From contig JAKTNV010000061.1 in NCBI GenBank assembly GCA_022747635.1, positions 2,495,501 through 2,559,500 on the forward strand: 64,000 nucleotides of DNA, read 5' to 3'. Within the stretch, counting starts at the first letter, position 1. Each line of letters starts with the position of its first letter. The translations under genes were made by a program, and so were the position numbers. Source of the DNA: Hetaerina americana. Lineage: Eukaryota > Arthropoda > Insecta > Odonata > Calopterygidae. Below the pieces are notes generated by a model. The model saw nothing but the letters and a program-made list of their open reading frames with translations, was not told the DNA's origin and ran no database searches. Below, in pieces: positions 48,745 to 59,700 of the stretch.

Positions 48745-49965
48745 AGATGATCAGTTTGGGTTTAAGAAGGAGAGAGAGACACAGGCGATCCAATTGCAGT
48801 AATGTGATCACTAATCGAGAGGAATATAGAATACAATCAGGACGTATTTGCCTGTTTCGTAGATTTCGAAGAGGCGCTTGTTAGAGTGAATTGGGAAAAA
48901 CTTGAGGGTGTTACAGAAAATAGGAATAGATTGGAAGGACAGGATACTAATCCGCAACCTGTACATGGCTCAGACTGCTCAGGTGCGAGTGGGGAACGGG
49001 GAGTCCGGATGGACAGTGTTTGGAAGAAGCGTAAGGCAGGGTTGTCCATTGTCACCGTTGCTGTTCAACGAATATGTGGAGGAAATGATTCAAGAGGCAT
49101 GGGAAGAATTGGATGCAGTAAAGAAAGTCGGCGCGGAATCCGTAAAACAGACTAGGTTTGCTGATGACCAAGCTCCAGCTTGTCAGTCAGCCAAGTGGTT
49201 GCAAGCATTGCTGAGTGAATTGGAAATTCAGTGCGACAGGTATGGGATGAGAATCAATATTGATAAAGCAAAGGTTATGCGATATTCTAGAAAGAAAAAG
49301 GCTAAGCTAAACATTAATGTAGGAGGGCAAATACTAGAGCAGGTAGAACAGTTTACGTATCTCGGAAGTGTTTTGGATCAACGCGGTCAAAGCAGTAAGG
49401 ACGCAAGGAGAAGAATTGCACTAGGTAAAGAGGCTTTTACCAGAAGGAAGGAATTGATGATAGGGGCATGGAGTAAGGATATTATGAAAAGGCTCGCCAA
49501 AACGTTGATATGGAGCGTAGTTACGTATGTACGGCGCGAGAACATGATCACTGAAGCTGGATGATAGACGAACATTTGAGGGTTTTGAATTGAGGGTTTG
49601 GAGAAGGAAGGAGAAGGTGAAGGGGACAGAGAGGATATAAATGATGAGGTGCTAGGTATGGTGGGGGAGAAGAGGGGAATGCTGGGAGAAATCCTAATTA
49701 GGCAGGAAAAATGGATGAAGGGCGTATTGATCGGCAGTGGGATGTTGAAGACTGTGTTAGAGGGGATGTTAGGCAAACGAGGAAAGGGAAGGAATAGGAT
49801 AATGATGTTGGAGGGGATGAAGGTATTAGACAGAGATGAAGAAGGGTCTGTTGAAGAGTAGGATGTTGGATTGTATTTCGAAAGGAGAATCAAAATATTT
49901 ATTTGGTAGCTTTTTCCATCCAAAAACTACCTTAACCTGCATATTACCGAATAATACTTTGCTAT
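48745..49965 (+). pseudogene. LINE family A copy e
   Basis: The longest open part (48902-49564, 220 codons) reads MRVLQKIGIDWKDRILIRNL, GRSVRQGCPLSPLLFNEYVE, then TRFADDQAPACQSAKWLQ (the catalytic FADD is intact), CDRYGMRINIDKAKVM and FTYLGSVLDQRGQSS. Upstream DDQFGFKKERE and VDFEEALVRVNW are in other frames. Downstream come EVLGMVGEKRGMLGE and GMLGKRGKGRNRI, then the 3' end near 49965. It is 5'-truncated and frameshifted, so dead, but it differs little from the copy at 33640. Confidence 0.88.
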
Positions 49966-51560
49966 CCGGTACTGCCTATGTATAATAAAAGACACCATGG
50001 ACACTTCATGGCTTAAAATTCAGTATACAGATACCTGCACTTAGCCTCTATATTAATGTAAACTAGTTCTCAGGATTCAAGTGTAAAACACCGACATGAG
50101 ATGTCAGTCTGATACCCAACGGAGAAATGAAAGCCCTGAGAATTGAATAAAAACTCTTCAACAACTATTCACAGAAAATACAGTAGGGGGACAAGTATAG
50201 GCAAAGTCTGCCATTATCAAGATGTTGGGTCAGGTCGCAGGTATCATATACACATATATGGCATTAGTGGGAAACAGATTAGATATATTTTATCTGGGTG
50301 GGTGCGTGGTGGGATGGGGACGTGATAAGGCGAGGAATCTGTATCCATGAGTAAGTTTGCCCCTCCCTTGCTGTAAATTTAAAATCTGACAATATGTAAA
50401 AAGGTAGGAAAGTGTAAACAAGGGCATATATATGCGCAGGAGATCACCCTACAAGATGTGGGAAAGTGGTCTCAAATGCTTTCGTCTTTGTTTACCCAAT
50501 CCTTCCTTCTGCTAACAATGTCACATCATACTGAGGTTGACACACGAAACCCTTTTATTTTTTCAAAATACCTAAAGTTAAGTTTAGATCGGTTTAGATT
50601 TATTCTTACAGTCTTAGGTTACCGATGGAAGGATTGTTCTAGGGTTAAATGAAAGTTCAGAATGCATTGGTATATTTTTAATTTAGATTCATTATTTCTT
50701 ACATTCACTCTAACATTATAATAAATTATTTACAAATACTAATGACATAACGCTGGTTCTTATGTCAAATCCTTCAAATGGATATTGGCGTGATATGGAT
50801 CCTTTGTGCCTTTTGAGTCCAAATATGGATCAACTCCTGATATCAGGTTTCGTGCAAGCAAGTCTATCTTGCAACCACTTCAACAAAAAAATGGTCCTCT
50901 GAGAGGAACCATTCAAAAAGAAGACAACTGCGTGCGTAATATCTGCAGAAAATGTTTTCCTCTTTGGAAAATAATTAAATTTATACAGCTCCAAGCTGTT
51001 TGGTCAGCCTAACCACCTACAGTAATTATGTCCTCAAAATCTTCGAAGAAATCATTAAAAAGTTTAGAGTGACGAGTCGCGCTATTATATAAGATTATCG
51101 TCATGATATAGTTTTTTGAACAATTTAATTTTTATTGTCTCTGAAATCCACTTGGGAATTAAGCCTAGGATTCCTTCTACGACCGCCGTAGCAATATCAT
51201 AAAAAATTCTTATTGTCTCCATGGAAGATACAATTTTCAATGATTTGAATAAAGTTTTACTGTCTGCTTAAGTGATTTTCGGCTTAAAGTTTCCTTAAAA
51301 CAAAAAGAATTTATTGTCTCCTCTCTGTAAATACTATCAACAATATGAAGATACCTTTTTAAGCACATTATCAAGCTGATTTCAGTCAAGGCATAGTCAT
51401 AGAAAACCCAACGTTTCCGCCCTTGGGTTTGAATTCCAGCATTATCGTAACAACCATACTTTTGCACGACCGTCAGTCCATTTCGTGCGTGGAATAAAGA
51501 AAATATCATTGCCATTGTCCCCCTCATAGACGAAAAAAAAAGTCTTTCGATCACATGGTG
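49966..51560. other. Unassigned sequence
   Basis: No gene is recognised. Small ORFs (for example 50458-50652 and 50806-51012) lack motifs. Confidence 0.3.
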
Positions 51561-51577
51561 TTTGTGCGAGAGAGATA

Positions 51578-51654
<77 letters not shown>

Positions 51655-51690
51655 ATACATACATATATATATATATATGTGTACGTACAT
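51578..51690. repeat. (AT)n / TATACATA microsatellite
   Basis: A near-pure AT run of about 60 bases followed by imperfect ATAC/ATAT repeats. The tyrosine/isoleucine-rich ORFs on both strands here are translations of the repeat. Confidence 0.95.
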
Positions 51691-52569
51691 ATGTACATTA
51701 AGTGGACCTCCTGTTTCGTTCTCGAACCTTCATCGAGTCGTACCCCATTAAGGCATCGAAGAAAATGGAATATAAGAAGAGTTAAAAAGTCACGAAGTAA
51801 AATGTTATCATCCTCCTTTTATGCTATCGGGAGGGTCAAGGACGTGCGAATCACACATTCCTTACAAAATCTTCATGCATGTACCTACTGCTCGATGGGG
51901 GGACTATTGAGTGTGGGAACAATGGGACGCCACTTCCTAGAATATTCTCGAGAAAATCAGCCCTACTGAAATCTTCTCAAATTGCCTATGCGATTTCCAT
52001 AGACAACTGAACTTATATATGGTATAATATTACATTATTATAGAGCGCCTTCAAACGGAATTGAGGCTGCACCATCAGCAGGCACCAATGTGTGTTGGTT
52101 AAATTATGACCACTTCAGCACGAGTGTCCCTCGATCTGGCATTTTTAAACCTTTATTTATTTATATTTTCGAATTTGTATATTTTTCGTTTCTTCTACAT
52201 ACTCTGGAAGCCACCCAGCTGTGTATGGCAGAGGGTGCAATCAGGATGCGAAAGGAGTTATTATTAAAAAACTTGCTTATTAAGAAAATAAATATGTAGT
52301 ATTTCACAAATTATTATTATTATTTTAACAGGACAACAACTTGTTCGCGGCTCATTGCCGTATTCCCTAATTAACGGTTTCTAATTCCTTTCCATTACTG
52401 TTCGCAAATCCTGTAAAACACTGACGGCTGGTTTTCAGAGTATTGCTGCGTAAGGATAAAATCATGCCGTACATAAAAAAATAAGAAGCTTGTCTGAATG
52501 TATTACAACCACATTTTCAAATCTGTTCCCTATTGAGTTCCCTCAACCGCTACACCATGGTGTCTGTCT
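51691..52569. other. Unassigned sequence
   Basis: No gene or repeat class is recognised. Confidence 0.3.
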
Positions 52570-52599
52570 GCTCGGATTCAGTTATAACACGAAGTCTGT

Positions 52600-53198
52600 C
52601 CAGAAAATAACTTACGTTTGCGTGTAGCGAGCGAAGTAGTGGGGGGGGGCGAATGAATTTTTATTGTATTGGCACACACAATAGGGCAATAGGCCTCAAA
52701 CTGCGGTGTTTGGAAGGCCTCACCACTTGTCGTTTGTTTACAGTAGCAAGTCAAAATGAAAAATACAATAGTAAATCCCGCCAAATGTAAAATCCGTTTA
52801 GTGATAAGGTTTTTACTGGCAGTTAACTTCAAAACTGGAGACATTCATCGGAAAAATGGGTACTGTGCACAGACTAAGTGATGAGTGACAGTGTCGTGCA
52901 TCAGTGGTGTTGTTAGTTCAAGAATGAACGGAGTTCATAAGGTCCTATAACTGGCCATCGGTCAGTTCATCTGTCACAGGGCTAGGCCGACCACTGCGTT
53001 CCTCGTCGTGAACATTAGTGCTGTGGCCATTATTAAACTAATGAACCACTGCCTCACTCCGCCTTCACTCATTATTCCGTCTCCACACATTTCACAAAGT
53101 TGCCTATGAATTTCAATTGGCTTGTGGTTTTTTGCCAGCAAAAACATTATCACAGATCCCACTTCACACCTCGTGGGATTTTTAATCGCAGCGCTCAT
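52600..53198 (-). pseudogene. Mariner-like transposase relic, N-terminal part
   Basis: The minus-strand start at 53198 reads MSAAIKNPTRCEV and then VIMFLLAKNHKPIEIHRQLC and MSEGGVRQWF. This is the first helix-turn-helix of mariner transposases (RxxIxFLxxKNxKPxEIHRxL). After a frameshift, NVHDEERSGRPSPVTDEL near 53010-52955 is the conserved linker block. The catalytic DDD region is absent. Sequence near 52600 (GTCTGTCCAGAAAATAAC) resembles a mariner inverted end, so this is probably an internally deleted element; the partner end was not found. Confidence 0.75.
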
Positions 53199-53748
53199 TT
53201 TAACAGTTCGCAGTGAGCAAAGTAGAAGAACCGCAGTCTCCACATACCATATCAGGATGCGTACTGAGTACAGGGACGTTTAGACACCATGATGGTGGCT
53301 CTGGCCCAAACCACCACCACGCTAGACCGAAACGTATGTTACCTTCTTGACAGCCTTCGTATTGTCGTAACGAGCTAGCCTTGTAGGACAATATTCTCTT
53401 GCATCATAGGAAAATAATAATTAGTATTTCCAGTGCCGTAGTAGTCGTGAATTTTCCCGACTTCCGTTACGGTGATGGGAACAAATAGTAATTATTTCGT
53501 AACGTCCATTGCCCTTAGTTGATCCCAGCAGCTCATTTCATCCACCATAATACTTCGAATTAGGAGCTTCCTGCTGCGTAAACACTCAATGGTCATTAAG
53601 GCCGGCAATACATGAGAGCTGATTGTGAAAAGGACCAGCGACGCAAACGCCCGACCTCCCTCGAGTGCGAGTCAAAATGTTCTCTTCCTAAACCAAGTTT
53701 TTCACTCTATTCAGTCAATTTCTAAGCGGCAATGGACCCTGAGGTCAG

Positions 53749-54930
53749 TTAGACGGGGATTCCCACTTGGTTGTAGTCCCTCTTTCCTGCCCCCCGCCTG
53801 CCCTCGCCCCCGCAGCATCCCTCACCCCGCAGACACTCGTTTCCCTGCTCGCACTCCGTGCACCCCGCCGCGTCCTCCCCCTCGCCCCCCCTGGGGTCCA
53901 TCTCCTGCAGAGGCTTCCCCCTCGTCTCCGGCACGAGGATGAGGACGAACGGCAGGGCAGCCGCCGCGATTCCCGCGTACAGGAAAAACGCCCCGTGCAG
54001 ACCGAGGGCGGAGATGATGTCCACGAAGGTCTTGACTCCAGCGAAGCTGGCAGCATGGGACACGGCGGCTGCCATGGCTCCCGCCATGCCCCTCCTCTCC
54101 AGCGGAAAAAGCTCGGACGCCAGGAGACCCGGCCCCGCCGCCGGACCCCCGATCCCCACGCAGAACGAGATGGTAAACCCGAAGACGCACAGCAAGGGGA
54201 CCCACTCGCTCCCGGGACCCCACCACGATGCCACCCCCAGGTCGCCCCCGCTCACGCCCACCACGTCCCCCAGGGCGGAGCCGCCGCCGAAGACGGAGGA
54301 GACGTTGGCGGAGGCGTTGACCGCCGCCGCCGCGGCTCGAGAGGCGGCCGCCCCGCACATCCACGACCCGCCCGACTCGAACGACGACCGGCACAGGATG
54401 TACGCCCCGAAACCGCCCAGCGTCAGGGACATGACAAGACTGGAGAAGAGGAGCAGAGGAACGCGTCCGATGGTGTCCATGAGCAGGCCCGAGGCGAGGG
54501 AGGCGACGAACTGGACGGCTCCGACGGCTACGGCGCCCTCGTGCGGAGTAAGCCCGCTGCCACTCCCGAGGGTCTGCCTCAGGATGGGCACGGCATAGAA
54601 GTTGAAGGCGTGCGCCCCCGAGAACCTCTGGAAGAAGACCAGACCGCCCGCGGTCAGGATGGGCCTCAGGAGGGACTTTGAGCGGCCACCGGTGCCGTCG
54701 CAGCGACGGCAGGCGCCGGGGGTCGCCGCGACGCCCGGCTTGGCGCCGCCCTCCGGCGCTTCATGCTGGCGTAGGCGCCGGTGCCACCGCTTCCGCCGCT
54801 CCCGGTGCACGTTGGCGCGGAGCGTGGCCATCTCCTCGGTCGCCGTGGGGCCCCGGAACAGCTTGAGGGTCCGGGCAGCTTCCTCCTCGTCGCCGGCCAT
54901 CAGGAGGTGGGACGGGGTCTCGGGGACCAC
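53749..54930 (-). CDS. Sugar transporter (Tret1-like, SLC2/MFS), last exon
   Basis: The exon starts after a CGTCGCCAG acceptor with VVPETPSHLL, the PETP motif after TM6. It encodes 393 residues and stops at TAA (53749-53751). A basic linker is followed by TM7 with FFQRFSGAHAFNFYAV (family: QQxSGxNxxxxYxxxI), then LMDTIGRVPLLLFSS (family: DxxGRRPLL), ELFPLERRGMAGAMAA (family: ELFPxxxRG) and LVPETRGKPLQEM (PETKGxxLEEI), which is near-diagnostic for SLC2 sugar porters. A 65-residue Ala/Gly/Ser-rich insert with NAS and NVS sites sits between TM8 and TM9. A Cys/Gly-rich tail follows. The protein would move a sugar, in insects often trehalose, across the plasma membrane; the substrate is inference. 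The first R of GRR is Val and the first QQ is QR, so function is uncertain. The exon is very GC-rich, and plus-strand ORFs over it are shadows. Confidence 0.9.
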   Translation of the reverse strand: MVPETPSHLLMAGDEEEAARTLKLFRGPTATEEMATLRANVHRERRKRWHRRLRQHEAPEGGAKPGVAATPGACRRCDGTGGRSKSLLRPILTAGGLVFFQRFSGAHAFNFYAVPILRQTLGSGSGLTPHEGAVAVGAVQFVASLASGLLMDTIGRVPLLLFSSLVMSLTLGGFGAYILCRSSFESGGSWMCGAAASRAAAAAVNASANVSSVFGGGSALGDVVGVSGGDLGVASWWGPGSEWVPLLCVFGFTISFCVGIGGPAAGPGLLASELFPLERRGMAGAMAAAVSHAASFAGVKTFVDIISALGLHGAFFLYAGIAAAALPFVLILVPETRGKPLQEMDPRGGEGEDAAGCTECEQGNECLRGEGCCGGEGRRGAGKRDYNQVGIPV

Positions 54931-56030
54931 CTGGCGACGATTCAAGGCACGGTATTCCGTGTAAAGATTGCAAGTTGTGCGAAAAAAACAACACCGACAA
55001 TATTCGGTGTAAACAATGCCGACTGAAATCCATTCCACACACATTCGGCTCAATCGTACGAGTAATCTTCGGTGTAAACAATGACAGTTACTCAGTGCAA
55101 ATCACGGTAATGAAAGTAGTTCCAATAAAATATGCAAATCAATATAATTATCAGATTTTCTGGAGAGTTCTTTGGCATTCCTTTGAACTTTTAAATAGAG
55201 TTCATTAGCATGAAACCTAAATTCATAAAACGCTTTCATTTATATTTTTCAAAGATAATTTTCAAGCAATGAATAATCAGGTTCGTAGTTTTTTACAACT
55301 AGTATTCTCATAATCAATATTTTATTCGGCCCATCCTTCTAGGGAAAAAACTCCCAATATAGTAATTATGAGAAATATCATGATAGCAACATTGAAACTA
55401 ATTCAAGGAATATTCGAACATTTAATAACCATTATTTTTTGACCGCCCTTTTCACCATTAGATTATACACGAAAAAATAATTAATAACAAACCATAGAAT
55501 CAGAGAGATTGCCATTAGAATGTCATAATAATCCCATAATTAAGATTTTCCGACTGAGAACCCATATTATTCATAACATATCCAGCACGACTCTTTCCTA
55601 TACGAGTACGTTAGAAACAAAAGTTCATCACCCGCGGTTGAAAAAATCGCATTTGAGCGCAAAGTTTGCCGATACGCGATAAATGATAAGAATATCGATA
55701 ATTTGAACAATCCACAGTTGAACAAATTATTTTCTTCGAGGGCTAAAACCAAAATTTCTAGGCATGAATTTCCCACTGTTTGGCTTTTTCATTTTCTAAT
55801 TTTTACATCGCTAGATATCAGGTTTAGTTCAAGGACAGGCCTCATTAATCAAATTGCTTTTTTTACGATTTTTTCGTTCTGACTGTTAATTTGTCTGGAA
55901 TGTATAGCTCATTAATCTGAGTATTGATATCATGAATAGTTTTCTACGCTAAATTCTAGAGAATAATTAATACGTATTGATTTGAGAGATGGTTGACGCC
56001 GATACTTTGTGGAAATAGATTTGTAAAGAA

Positions 56031-56065
56031 CGAAGAAAGAATCAAAGTCTTTGATTCTTTCTTCG
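56031..56065. repeat. Perfect 17-bp snap-back palindrome
   Basis: CGAAGAAAGAATCAAAG, one base, then the exact reverse complement. TACGTATTGATT occurs directly repeated on either side (about 55971 and 56077). Confidence 0.9.
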
Positions 56066-56577
56066 GGCTTCACAAATACGTATTGATTAAATATTATTAA
56101 TAACCAATAATATTAATAAAAATTAAAATAAATAAATAATTTTGAAAGTTAATTCTTATCCCAGTTCTCTGGGAAAAAGAGGAACACAGTTGAGGAGACC
56201 CTTCTGGGTTTTCTCCGAGTTTTTCCATTTGGTGCGAAGACAATTTCGCATGCATACCCAGTTAGCTTCTTCAGAGGTGACCAACGCGGAAGAACACCCG
56301 AGAGACATTCCTCTTTTTAATGCCTCCACTTCAACACTAGGAGGAACATACTTAAAACCAAACAGCCTCGCAGCTTCTGATTTATTTAAGCATTTAAAAT
56401 CCCGGATGAAGCCTGATGAGTGAAAACCATTTCATTTCCACGCACATTAGTGATGTAACTTTAAAGAAAATTATAATGAATGCTGCAAATCTATTGTGCA
56501 CGTAAGACTTTGAAAATCATCATGTCTTGTTATTATTTTACTACATCTATTTAAACAGCATTATAATATATAATGGA

Positions 56578-56815
56578 TACACTTCGAGACACAATAGATT
56601 GGTTAGACTTAAAAGAGAAGGGAAAATTGAAGGCAAGATACCGCGAGAAAGACTAGGACACGAGCACATAGGACACAATTTAGGCATTCACTGAAAAGCA
56701 ATCAGGATTCCCCCTGATTGCTTTTCAGCAAAACGGAAATAAATTCTAAATAGAGCAGAAAGGAGTGGTGCAGCAAACCAATATCAGGAATGAAATAATG
56801 ATGAAGATGCTTATT
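56578..56815 (+). mobile_element. Decayed LINE C-terminal fragment
   Basis: The plus strand reads VRLKREGKIEGKIPRERLGH and later NRAERSGAANQYQE, then GATGAAGATG at the end. This resembles the EGKxxGxRxRGR and W-R-AANxx endings of LINE ORFs. It carries the palindrome at 56691-56728. Confidence 0.4.
56691..56728. repeat. Perfect 16-bp snap-back hairpin
   Basis: CTGAAAAGCAATCAGG, a 6-base loop, then the exact reverse complement CCTGATTGCTTTTCAG. It lies inside a decayed LINE. Confidence 0.9.
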
Positions 56816-57289
56816 TTTTAAATTTTAATTGATTTGTTAAATAGGAACATTTCTTTTAAACCTCCAACGAATATCAACTTTTTGTAGAAATCGGTTATGA
56901 GGCAAGTAACTTCTGTACAGAGTTCCCCGATTTATGGAACAATTTCATTATTATAATTTAAATTGCTTTGTTGCATATAATAAAATGTATCAAAAACCTC
57001 GAATGAAATTTCAGTTTTATGGAGAGATTGGTTATACGGCAGTTATCTTCCGTACAGCGTCGTCGTATTTTGGAAGGTTTTCCCATCAGTAAAATAGATA
57101 TCCATCTCCCTAAGTGCTTTTATGATGCTTTTCGTAGCACTCATTAGTAAACAGAGTACTCATTTCCTCGAATGGGTAGAAGGTTATTTGTAAAATTGCA
57201 TTGGTATAAATAATTTTCGGCAAGGATCAGAGGATGTGTATATCCCCAGAGGGCCTCGCCGTGCTTACGTCAATAGTTTTGTTGCTTAC

Positions 57290-57487
57290 CTGGCAGCACG
57301 GGAAGGGGATGAGGAGGAGGAGGAAGAAAGCGGCGGGTGCCGAGGCGGAGACGAGCGCCAGGTGGCGCCAGTCGAGGTTGGCGGCGCCGAGGCCGGCCAG
57401 CACGAGGCTCCCAAGGTGTCCGGAGGCCTTGAGGAGGGCGCTCAGGGCCCCTCTTATGGCCGGGGACGCTATCTCACTCACGTACAC
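57290..57487 (-). CDS. Sugar transporter (Tret1-like), middle exon
   Basis: Exactly 66 codons between CTTCCCTCAG and CAG|GTAAGC, phase 0 at both ends. It begins VYVSEIASPAIRGALSALLK, the strongly conserved YxSEIA-P-xRG motif at the start of TM5 in SLC2 sugar transporters. NLDWRHLALV follows (family: LDWRxLA), then the hydrophobic TM6 AFFLLLLIPF. Joining to the next exon gives IPFPCCQ-VVPETPS, slightly longer than usual before PETP. GC content is far above the flanks. Confidence 0.9.
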
Positions 57488-58239
57488 CTGAGGGAAGCAG
57501 GGGAAGAGAAAGAGGATACGTTTCGCAGTTGAGTACACGGGGTGCAATCAAAAGGCTATTTCTGCTACCACTCAAAACACATGGCGTATTTTTCAGACTT
57601 TTTCCCGATTTCAACCACCCTGGTGATGCCGAAAGGTATTTTAAACCGTTCGCAGAGATGTACGTCATGTCCGTTATTCTGGGAAGGCAAGTAGTTCCAC
57701 TGTAGAACCGAAGTATTTCGAAAAATTCTCCATGTTCTCCTTAAGTATACGAACGACGAAAATGTTTAACCTCTCTTCTCTAAAATGAATATTACAGAAA
57801 AAAACTCAACGTTAAAAATAATACTCGTTAAAGTACCTTATTCTAAGTTCAGACATAGATTCGACTTGTGAGAAAATGAAGAAACCAGTCTTTCGTCAGT
57901 GCAAAGAAAGTTATTTCAATTTTTTCGGAGGCAATGACCGAAAACAGGTATATTTAGCTCGTAGCTGCTTTATCACATGCATATAAGGCATACTTGACGA
58001 TTAAAATTTCGTCTATACGCACTAATTTAATTATCATATAATATACACGTTCCTGATTATATACATTACGGGTTATGCTGGCAAAAGCCCAATTTTAATT
58101 TAGAAGAATCAAGGTTTAGGGAATATTGTTTGCTTAGTGATTGCTTGACACAAGTCCTGATAAATATCAGCTGGAATTATTCTGAATAAATGCGACAAAA
58201 TAAAAACAAGAGTTTTCCAAGCTGAAATTAATTTATATT

Positions 58240-58850
58240 CTCTGCAAGCCACCTCTAGGGTATGTGGCAGGGGTTGGATACACACCAAACTATTTTGGAC
58301 CCGAATATGACCCTACCACGGTCGGACTATGTTATTCTGATCCCTTATCGTTCGTGAAAAAAGTTAAATCTTAAACCTATCTGTTCTACACTTTATCTCT
58401 TTAATTTTATAGAGTGAATCTCTCCAACCGTAGTATGATGTGTGTAATAATACATTTTCAACAACACTGCTACAGAGACACCCTTCCAATTTATGCAAGA
58501 GATTTAATCTGCAATTTAACCTTTGCTCCTCGAGTGATTCCCAGCCTAGCTCCTCTAATATTTTGGATACGCTACTAAGTTTATCATAACAACGTTTCAA
58601 AAATCTAGCTCCTCTACGCTGCACGCAAAATTATTCTGCCATTAAACCAACTTCGTGAGGATCCCATATACTGGCAGCATATTCTAAATGAGGCCTAACC
58701 AACGACAGATAACATTTCTCTTTGACCTTTTCATCACATTTACCAAGCACTCTTCTAATACATCCTAATTTTTTGTTAGCTTGCCCACATATTCCCCGCA
58801 TGTGTTTCACCCAGGAGAGATTTTGAGTGAGTGATGAAATTCAACCGTGG
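58240..58850 (-). pseudogene. LINE family B copy, C-terminal and 3' end
   Basis: The minus strand reads KCYLSLVRPHLEYAASIWDP near 58740-58680 and then QRRGARFLKRCYDKLSSVSK, ILEELGWESLEEQRLNCRLN and LLHKLEGCLCSSVVENVLL in the frame 58624-58364. The family tail CCTGCCACATACCC follows to 58250. It is 5'-truncated and interrupted. Confidence 0.85.
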
Positions 58851-58887
58851 GAAATATATTTTGCTTGAGAGAAAATAATACTACTAC

Positions 58888-59062
58888 CACTAATACCCTG
58901 CAAGTAACTTCTAGGGTGTGTGGCAGGGGATTATTACACAACAGATACACAGTCTCGAAAATTAAGTTTTTATTAATTTTAATTAAAATATATTTCTATA
59001 AAATAACTCAAATTAGGAAGATCATGTTTACTAATGGTACATTCACTACCGTATTTAAATGA
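58888..59062 (-). mobile_element. LINE B-type tail, related to 63185-63480
   Basis: CTAATACCCTGCAAGTAACT and TCTAGGGTGTGTGGCAGGGG are the reverse complement of a LINE B 3' end. The following ATAAAATAACTCAAATTAGG and AGATCATG blocks also occur near 63396-63425, so the two are copies of one subfamily. Confidence 0.55.
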
Positions 59063-59199
59063 AATACACTTCTCCATTTATACGAGAAGAGCCGTAGGTA
59101 AGAAGAAAGAAAATACCTTTAATTAGATGCAATAAAGACGACAATAGGTTCCTTAGAATGGAAAAGTAAAAATACTTCCCCACCCCCCAGAGTGGTCGA

Positions 59200-59540
59200 A
59201 TAATGTTATTCTAAACCCTGAATTGATAGGACATCTCTTCAGCAGTGATGCTGAAAATGTGTTATTACCCCCGTAGTACTACGGTAGATAGATAGATATT
59301 TATTTTGGGGCTAGATTGAAACTATGGAGTCTCTTCTACCACCTAACCCCTAGGAGAGATCATTTCAATAAAATTAGAGAGATTAAGTGTAGAACAGATA
59401 GATTTAAGATGTCATTTTTTCCACGAACAATTAGGGATCAGAATAACATTATCCGATTCGGGGCAAAATTAAACTGGTGTGTATGGACCCCCTGCCACAT
59501 ACCCTAGCGGCGGCTTGCAGGGTACTAAAATAAGACACCT
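59200..59540 (+). mobile_element. LINE family B 3' fragment with a nested insertion
   Basis: The family blocks CATCTCTTCAGCAGTGATG, AATGTGTTATTACCCCC and TACTACGG are interrupted at 59283-59350. They resume at GAGAGATC with CAGATAGATTTAAGATGTCA and the tail CTGCCACATACCC and GGCTTGCAGGGTACTA. Confidence 0.75.
59283..59350 (-). mobile_element. Short LINE-C-like 3' tail nested in LINE B
   Basis: On the minus strand it reads AGACTCCATAGTTTCAATC, AGCCCCAAAATAAATATCTA and then (TCTA)n. The layout matches the LINE C ending (GGTCTCAATTTCGCCC, AATAAAG, (ATCT)n), so it is probably a very short copy of a related element. Confidence 0.5.
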
Positions 59541-59564
59541 CAATAGTTAGTGGGAAAATGGCAT

Positions 59565-59700
59565 TAGATATCTATCTGTTCCACATTTAATATCTCTAAG
59601 CTTGCTGAAATGATATATTTTGCCGTAGTACGTCGGGGTAGTAATACATTTTTGGCATCGTGTCTAAAGGATTCGCCTTCCAATTTATCCAAGAGATGTT
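59565..59700 (-). mobile_element. LINE family B fragment, opposite orientation
   Basis: The minus strand reads LLDKLEG-ESFRHDAKNVLL followed by the ACGGC and GTGGAACAGATAGATA blocks of family B. It lies just after the plus-strand copy at 59200-59540, forming an imperfect inverted pair. Confidence 0.65.

Larger units (their letters stand above)
54931..57289 (-). other. Intron of the transporter gene
   Basis: It starts CAG|GTAAGC at the exon 57487-57290 edge and ends CGCCAG at 54931, with phase 0 on both sides. The interior is AT-rich and holds a LINE relic (56578-56815) and two snap-back palindromes. The acceptor has a weak pyrimidine tract, so its exact edge is the least certain of the splice sites. 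Confidence 0.75.

Noticed and set aside
51237..51969. Tyr/Ile-rich ORFs across 51578-51690
   Set aside because: They are translations of an (AT)n microsatellite.
53767..54681. Plus-strand ORFs of 304 and 246 codons
   Set aside because: They are antisense to the transporter's last exon, and their length follows from high GC. The minus-strand frame carries the family motifs.
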